Source of the DNA: Gemmatimonadaceae bacterium
GTDB taxonomy: Bacteria > Gemmatimonadota > Gemmatimonadetes > Gemmatimonadales > Gemmatimonadaceae
Direction of reading: 5' to 3'
Assembly (NCBI GenBank): GCA_019637355.1
Contig: JAHBVT010000001.1
Span: forward strand, 1,953,192 to 2,017,191
Length of the DNA stretch: 64,000 nucleotides
Translations under genes and position numbers: made by a program
Notes under the pieces: generated by a model
Database searches by the model: none
Seen by the model: only the letters and a program-made list of their open reading frames with translations
Told to the model about the DNA's origin: nothing
Shown here: positions 59,985-64,000 of the stretch, in pieces
How the letters are laid out: each line of letters opens with the position of its first letter
Numbering within the stretch: position 1 is the first letter of the stretch

Positions 59985-60541
59985 TGCTCGGGGCTCGGGT
60001 CAGGGGTGGGCGCCTGCTGGAGGCTAGCGGCCTCGCGGTCCTCGCGCCACAGGGCGAGCGCCAGCAGGATGGCGCCGGCGCTCACGCCGATGTCCGCGAC
60101 ATTGAAGGTCCAGAAGCGCCAAGACGCCGTGCCAAGATCGATGAAGTCCACCACGCCCTTGGTATGGCGCAGCCGATCCACGAGGTTGCCGAGCGCCCCG
60201 GCGGAGACCAAGCCGAGCGCAAGGGGGATGGCCCGAGCGCTGCGCGGCGTCTGCCGCATCATCACGAAAAGGTAGGTGACCATCCCGATCGCGACGATGC
60301 TGAAGAACGGGCGCGACAGACCGCCCACGTTGAGGTTCATCGCCGCGCCCGTATTGTAGGTCAGCGTCCAGCGCAGCAGGTTGCCGGCCACTTCGACCGG
60401 GGTGTGCAGCAGCAGCGTCGCCTCGGCCCAGCGCTTCGTGATGATGTCAAGCGCCAAGACGAAACCGAGCGAGCCGAAGTACAGGCGATCGCGCGGCCCG
60501 CGCTCGGGGGCGATGGGGGACTGCGTGTCAGGTGTCGTCAT
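59981..60541 (-). CDS. lspA: Lipoprotein signal peptidase (signal peptidase II)
   Basis: A 186-residue four-span aspartic protease that cuts lipoprotein signal peptides. Conserved elements are 'ALDIITKRWA', 'LTYNTGAAMNLN', the first catalytic Asp in 'SAGALGNLVDRLRHTKGVVD', and the second in 'FWTFNVADIGVSAGAILL'. Its substrates in this window include the lipoproteins at 952, 28564 and 63172. The short N-terminal Pro-rich stretch and C-terminal tail are variable. It is coupled to the Tat/DsrE-like gene. Confidence 0.95.
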   Translation of the reverse strand: MTTPDTQSPIAPERGPRDRLYFGSLGFVLALDIITKRWAEATLLLHTPVEVAGNLLRWTLTYNTGAAMNLNVGGLSRPFFSIVAIGMVTYLFVMMRQTPRSARAIPLALGLVSAGALGNLVDRLRHTKGVVDFIDLGTASWRFWTFNVADIGVSAGAILLALALWREDREAASLQQAPTPDPSPEQ

Positions 60542-60558
60542 AGGAAGTTGGACGCGCC

Positions 60559-63141
60559 GTGCGCGACCCTCCTAACTTACCCCGCGTGCCCGTGAAGGTG
60601 TACGCGTGGCGCCGCTCCCTCGCCCCCTCCCTGCCCTTGCGCGACGCCCCGTCCCTGCCGATTGACGCCGTCCTCGCACCGTTGCACGCGGCGTTGGCCG
60701 ATCGCGGCGCGGCGGTGCTCGTGGCGGCGCCGGGCGCGGGCAAGACGACGCGGGTGCCGTTGGCGTTGCTCACGGCCGCCTGGCGCGGCGAAGGGCGCAT
60801 CCTCGTGCTCGAACCGCGAAGGCTCGCCGCCCGTGCCGCCGCGGAACAGATGGCCCGCCTGCTCGGCGAACCCGTCGGACGCACGGTCGGCTACCGCGTG
60901 CGCCTCGAGTCGCGCGTCAGCGCCGCCACGCGCATCGAGGTCATCACGGAAGGCATCTTCACGCGCCTCGTGCAGGAGGATCCGTCGCTGGAGGGCGTGG
61001 CGGCCGTGCTCTTCGACGAGTTCCACGAACGGCACCTGCCCAGCGACCTTGGCCTGGCGCTGGCACTCGAATCGCGCGGCGTGCTGCGCCCTGATCTGCG
61101 CATCCTCGTGATGTCGGCAACGCTGGAACCCGCGCCCGTCGCCGCACTCCTCGGCGATGCCGTGCCGGCGCCGGTCGTTGTGAGCGAGGGACGCGAGCAT
61201 CCCGTGAGCACGAGCTGGCGCCCTGCGCGAGACGGCGTGCCGATGCCGCGGCATACGGCGCAAGCGGTCCGCGCCGCGCTGGCCGCGCATCCCGGCGACG
61301 TGTTGGTCTTCCTGCCCGGTCTCGCCGAGCTCAATCGCACGCGCGACGCCCTCGAGGAAGACGCGCTCGACGCACGTGTGGAGCTCCTCCACGGCTCGCT
61401 CTCGCTCGAAGACCAGGATCGCGTGCTGCGGCCGCGCATTCCGGGACGCCGCGTGATCCTGAGTACCGCCATCGCGGAATCGTCCGTCACGCTCGACGGC
61501 GTGCGCGTGGTGGTGGATGCCGGACTCGCGCGCGTCCCACGCTACGACCCGCGCAGCGGAATGTCGCGGCTCGCCACCGTGCGCGTCTCGCGCGCGTCGG
61601 CGGACCAGCGCCGAGGCCGCGCCGGGCGCAGCGCACCGGGGCACTGCATCCGGTTGTGGGACGAAGGACAGCACGCGTCCCTGCCCGCCCGCGCCACGCC
61701 CGAAGTCCTCGAGACAGACCTCACCGCGCTCGCGCTGGAACTGGCCTGCGCCGGCCACGCCGACGCCGCGGCCCTTCGCTGGCTGGACGCGCCGCCCGCC
61801 GGGGCCTTGACCCAGGGGCGTGCGCTCCTGACCGACCTCGGCGCACTCGATGCCCAGGGACGCGTCACGGCCCACGGCCGCGCGATGGCCGCCCTCGGTA
61901 TCGCCCCGCGCCTCGCACACCTCGCGCTGCGCGGCGCCGCGCTCGGGATGGCGACGCTCGCCTGCGAGGTCGCGGCGCTGCTGGCCGAGCGTGACATCCT
62001 GCGGCGCGATGCGGCCGAGCACGACGCCGACCTCGTCACGCGGCTCGACGCGCTGCGCGGCCGCGATCGTGGACGCGCCGATCCCACGCGCGCACAGCGT
62101 GTGCGGCAGGAAGCGCAGGCCCTACGGCGCGCGCTGCCGCGCGAGGCGCACGACCGCGAAGAAGACCTCGCAGCGCTCGGCACGCTCGTGGCCTTGGCGT
62201 ATCCCGACCGCATCGCGCAGCGCCGCCCGGGCGAGGCGCCCCGCTACCTGCTGCGCAACGGCCGTGGCGCGCGACTGGCCACAGCTCAGCCGCTTGGGAA
62301 CTCGCCGTTCCTGGCCGTCGCCGACCTTGACGGCGATCCGGCGGAGAGTCGCATCTGGCTCGCCGCACCGCTCGACGAGGCCTCGTTGCTCGCCTCGACG
62401 GCCGGACAAGTCAGCGCGGAGCGCCGCATCTGGTGGGACGATTCGACCGCGAGCGTCCGCGCCACGGAGCGCGAGCGGTTGGGCGCCATCGTCCTGCGCG
62501 AGCGCCCGCTGCGGGACATTCCGCCCGAGGCCATCGCAGCGGCGGTACTCGACGCCGTGCGTGCGAAGGGAATTGCCGCACTGCCGTGGACCGAAGCCGA
62601 CACCGCGCTGCGGACGCGCCTTGCGTTCGCGCACGCAGCGCTCGGCGCACCGTTCCCCGACGTGAGCGATGATGCACTCCTCGCGACCCTCGACGCGTGG
62701 TTGCGCCCGGCCCTCGGCGAGGCGCGCCGCTGGAGCGACCTCGCGCGCATCGGGCTCGGCAAGGCCCTGCTCGCGCCATTGCCCTGGGCGCAGCGCGAAC
62801 GTTTGGACCGGATCGCGCCCACGCACGTCGCGGTGCCAAGCGGCTCGCGCATCCGTGTGGATTACGGCGATCCGCTGCACCCGGTGCTGGCCGTCAAGCT
62901 GCAGGAGTGCTTCGGGCTCACCGAGACGCCGCGCCTGGCGGAGGGCCGGGTGCCGCTGACGATGCACCTGCTCTCTCCAGCCGGGCGGCCGGTGCAGGTG
63001 ACGCAGGATCTCGCGAGCTTCTGGCGCAGCGGGTACTTCGAGGTGCGCAAGGACCTCAAGGGGCGCTATCCGCGGCACCCCTGGCCGGACGATCCCTTGG
63101 CGGCGCCGCCGACGCGGCGGGTGAAGCCGCGCGGCAGCTAG
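60559..63141 (+). CDS. hrpB: ATP-dependent helicase HrpB
   Basis: An 860-residue DEAH-family helicase. Motifs are Walker A 'AAPGAGKTTRVPLALL', DEFH in 'VLFDEFHERHLPSDLGLA', SAT in 'ILVMSATLEP', 'VILSTAIAESSVTLDGV' and 'ASADQRRGRAGRSAPGHC'. The HA2 region and the HrpB-specific C-terminal domain ('TPRLAEGRVPLTMHLLSPAG', 'YPRHPWPDDP') complete it. The GTG at 60559 is one of several possible starts (also 60586 and 60592). HrpB's RNA target is poorly known. The gene is divergent from lspA. Confidence 0.95.
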   Translation: MRDPPNLPRVPVKVYAWRRSLAPSLPLRDAPSLPIDAVLAPLHAALADRGAAVLVAAPGAGKTTRVPLALLTAAWRGEGRILVLEPRRLAARAAAEQMARLLGEPVGRTVGYRVRLESRVSAATRIEVITEGIFTRLVQEDPSLEGVAAVLFDEFHERHLPSDLGLALALESRGVLRPDLRILVMSATLEPAPVAALLGDAVPAPVVVSEGREHPVSTSWRPARDGVPMPRHTAQAVRAALAAHPGDVLVFLPGLAELNRTRDALEEDALDARVELLHGSLSLEDQDRVLRPRIPGRRVILSTAIAESSVTLDGVRVVVDAGLARVPRYDPRSGMSRLATVRVSRASADQRRGRAGRSAPGHCIRLWDEGQHASLPARATPEVLETDLTALALELACAGHADAAALRWLDAPPAGALTQGRALLTDLGALDAQGRVTAHGRAMAALGIAPRLAHLALRGAALGMATLACEVAALLAERDILRRDAAEHDADLVTRLDALRGRDRGRADPTRAQRVRQEAQALRRALPREAHDREEDLAALGTLVALAYPDRIAQRRPGEAPRYLLRNGRGARLATAQPLGNSPFLAVADLDGDPAESRIWLAAPLDEASLLASTAGQVSAERRIWWDDSTASVRATERERLGAIVLRERPLRDIPPEAIAAAVLDAVRAKGIAALPWTEADTALRTRLAFAHAALGAPFPDVSDDALLATLDAWLRPALGEARRWSDLARIGLGKALLAPLPWAQRERLDRIAPTHVAVPSGSRIRVDYGDPLHPVLAVKLQECFGLTETPRLAEGRVPLTMHLLSPAGRPVQVTQDLASFWRSGYFEVRKDLKGRYPRHPWPDDPLAAPPTRRVKPRGS

Positions 63142-63171
63142 CGCCGCGGAGCGGCAAGCACGGCCAGTGAG

Positions 63172-63726
63172 CTAGCGCACCCAGCTCGGCCGCGTGATGC
63201 GGTCCCAGCGGGCCTCACCGTGCGAATACCCGAACCAGGCCGTGTCGCCTGCCGTCCCGACGGGATAGGCGCGCACGAGCTGGTTGGCGCCGCCGAAGCC
63301 GAAGCGATCCTGTCCGGCGTAGCCCTCGAGCTGCTCGTCCGCCAGCGACGCAAGGGGAAAGCGCTCGATGCCCGACGTCCCCTCGGCGTACGCGAAGAGC
63401 GTGCCGCGTCGCTCGGCGTCGGCGCCGTGCGTCGCGACGAAGAACTCGCCGCGTCCGTCTCCGTCCACGTCGGCCGTCCCGATGAAGCCGACTGTCCCGA
63501 CGCGCGTCTCGACCAAGGTGCGTAGCGAGTCATCGCCGCGGGTGAACACGATCACGAACGACCCCGATTCGCAGGACTCTCCGGCCGGGATCAGCACCTC
63601 GGCCACGAGATCGCGATACGAGAGCACGCGCGTGCCGAAGCAGGATGTGTCGGCGACCGCGGGCGCGCGATCGGACCCGCAGGCGGAGAGGGCAACGGCG
63701 GCGAGAACCAGCAGCAAGCGGCGCAT
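63172..63726 (-). CDS. Small lipoprotein with an FG-GAP-like segment
   Basis: A 184-residue predicted lipoprotein (signal 'LLLVLAAVALSAC', lipobox 'LSAC'). It contains one Ca-binding-type loop 'TADVDGDGRGEFFVATHG' as found in FG-GAP/VCBS repeats, and two further cysteines ('TSCFGTR', 'GESCESG') that could form a disulfide. It is too short for a full propeller. GGAGGAG lies upstream of the ATG. Function unknown. Confidence 0.72.
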   Translation of the reverse strand: MRRLLLVLAAVALSACGSDRAPAVADTSCFGTRVLSYRDLVAEVLIPAGESCESGSFVIVFTRGDDSLRTLVETRVGTVGFIGTADVDGDGRGEFFVATHGADAERRGTLFAYAEGTSGIERFPLASLADEQLEGYAGQDRFGFGGANQLVRAYPVGTAGDTAWFGYSHGEARWDRITRPSWVR

Positions 63727-63770
63727 CAGCGGAAACTCCTCCGATCGGAATGGCTTGGGACGGGTACCAG

Positions 63771-63776
63771 AATATA
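63771..63776 (-). promoter_or_regulatory. Candidate -10 (TATATT) of the small lipoprotein gene
   Basis: Minus-strand TATATT, 44 bases before the ATG at 63726, which also has a GGAGGAG site. Confidence 0.4.
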
Positions 63777-63833
63777 GAATTGCTTGTCGCTCGGCGCGTC
63801 CGCTGGCGGCATTTTCGCCACCCTGACCGCTCG

Positions 63834-64000
63834 ATGCCCCTCGCGACCTTCCGCGCCGCCCTCATCCTCCTGATCGCCGCCGTGCCCCTCGCGGCGCAGG
63901 ATGCGGGGTGCACGCGATTCCGCCCGCGGGTCGAGAAGATGCAATTCGACGGTAACCGGTCAATCCGGTCCTTCGACCTGCAGCAGATCCTCTACACCGA
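63834..64000 (+). CDS. Start of a POTRA-containing (BamA/TamA-like) outer-membrane protein
   Basis: Only 55 codons are inside the window. The ATG at 63834 opens a signal peptide ('LILLIAAVPLAAQ'). The beginning of a POTRA domain follows: 'VEKMQFDGNRSIRSFDLQQI', with the characteristic F-x-G-N-x-x-I and the helix leading to 'ILYT'. BamA- and TamA-type proteins insert beta-barrels in the outer membrane. Which one this is needs the missing 3' part. Confidence 0.65.
   Translation, partial: MPLATFRAALILLIAAVPLAAQDAGCTRFRPRVEKMQFDGNRSIRSFDLQQILYT

Overview
The window is a high-GC, gene-dense bacterial chromosome segment. No taxonomic marker gene is present, but the mix of families suggests Gemmatimonadota: a large Ser/Thr kinase opening with an 'AYRVQHELGGGGMSHVF'-type N-terminus followed by a TolB/TPR-like tail, LVIVD-repeat surface proteins, MglA/MglB, DUF2911, and TATATT -10 boxes only a few bases before start codons. 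There are about 60 genes, one RNA gene (SRP RNA), no tRNA or rRNA, no CRISPR array and no intact insertion sequence.

Layout. 1-4.8 kb: the end of an LVIVD protein, an NlpE-META lipoprotein, an M50 protease with CBS domains, a 3-hydroxyisobutyrate-dehydrogenase-type enzyme and a TonB-like protein. 4.9-6.7 kb: a decayed island with frameshifted remains of an RsbV/RsbW/RsbU partner-switching module and of an Ig-like Big_2 protein. 6.7-13.1 kb: Na/Pi cotransporter, MscS channel, Ser/Thr kinase, an AAC(2')-like acetyltransferase and a small nuclease-fold membrane protein. 13.2-18.3 kb: cysteine desulfurase with mnmA, OsmC, grpE-dnaJ and a Uma2 protein. 18.4-24.5 kb: a minus-strand run dnaX-ybaB-recR-hyp-mglB-mglA-pgsA-cinA. 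24.5-31.3 kb: SRP RNA, a threonine aldolase/histidine kinase/response regulator operon, YihY, YtxH, a coiled-coil lipoprotein and a class II aldolase, flanked by two large nested palindromic repeats. 31.3-36.1 kb: central carbon genes pgi, phnP-like, pyk and tal.

36.2-47.9 kb is the most interesting block. It holds a hybrid histidine kinase, a family 2 processive glycosyltransferase, a HEAT-repeat membrane protein, an Hpt-REC-REC regulator, a lone receiver, a TPR-TIM-barrel-beta-sandwich protein and a YaiO-like TPR/beta-barrel outer-membrane protein. I read it as a candidate synthase-dependent exopolysaccharide system under phosphorelay control. The GT2, HEAT and Hpt-REC genes overlap by 4 nt each, and the receiver gene sits 4 nt before the TIM-barrel gene.

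48-64 kb: a CarH-like B12-binding MerR regulator with an AT-rich upstream region, an M19 dipeptidase, DUF2892, an LVIVD/Big_2 protein coupled to a His-rich beta-propeller, a TPR protein, ahcY next to an ArsR-methyltransferase fusion whose start codon lies inside a palindrome, an orphan TrpF-like protein, a Tat-exported DsrE-like protein, lspA, hrpB, and the start of a POTRA (BamA/TamA-like) gene cut by the window edge.

Many adjacent genes share GTGA or ATGA overlaps, so translational coupling is the rule. Calls rest on reading the sequence and on family knowledge; no database search was run.
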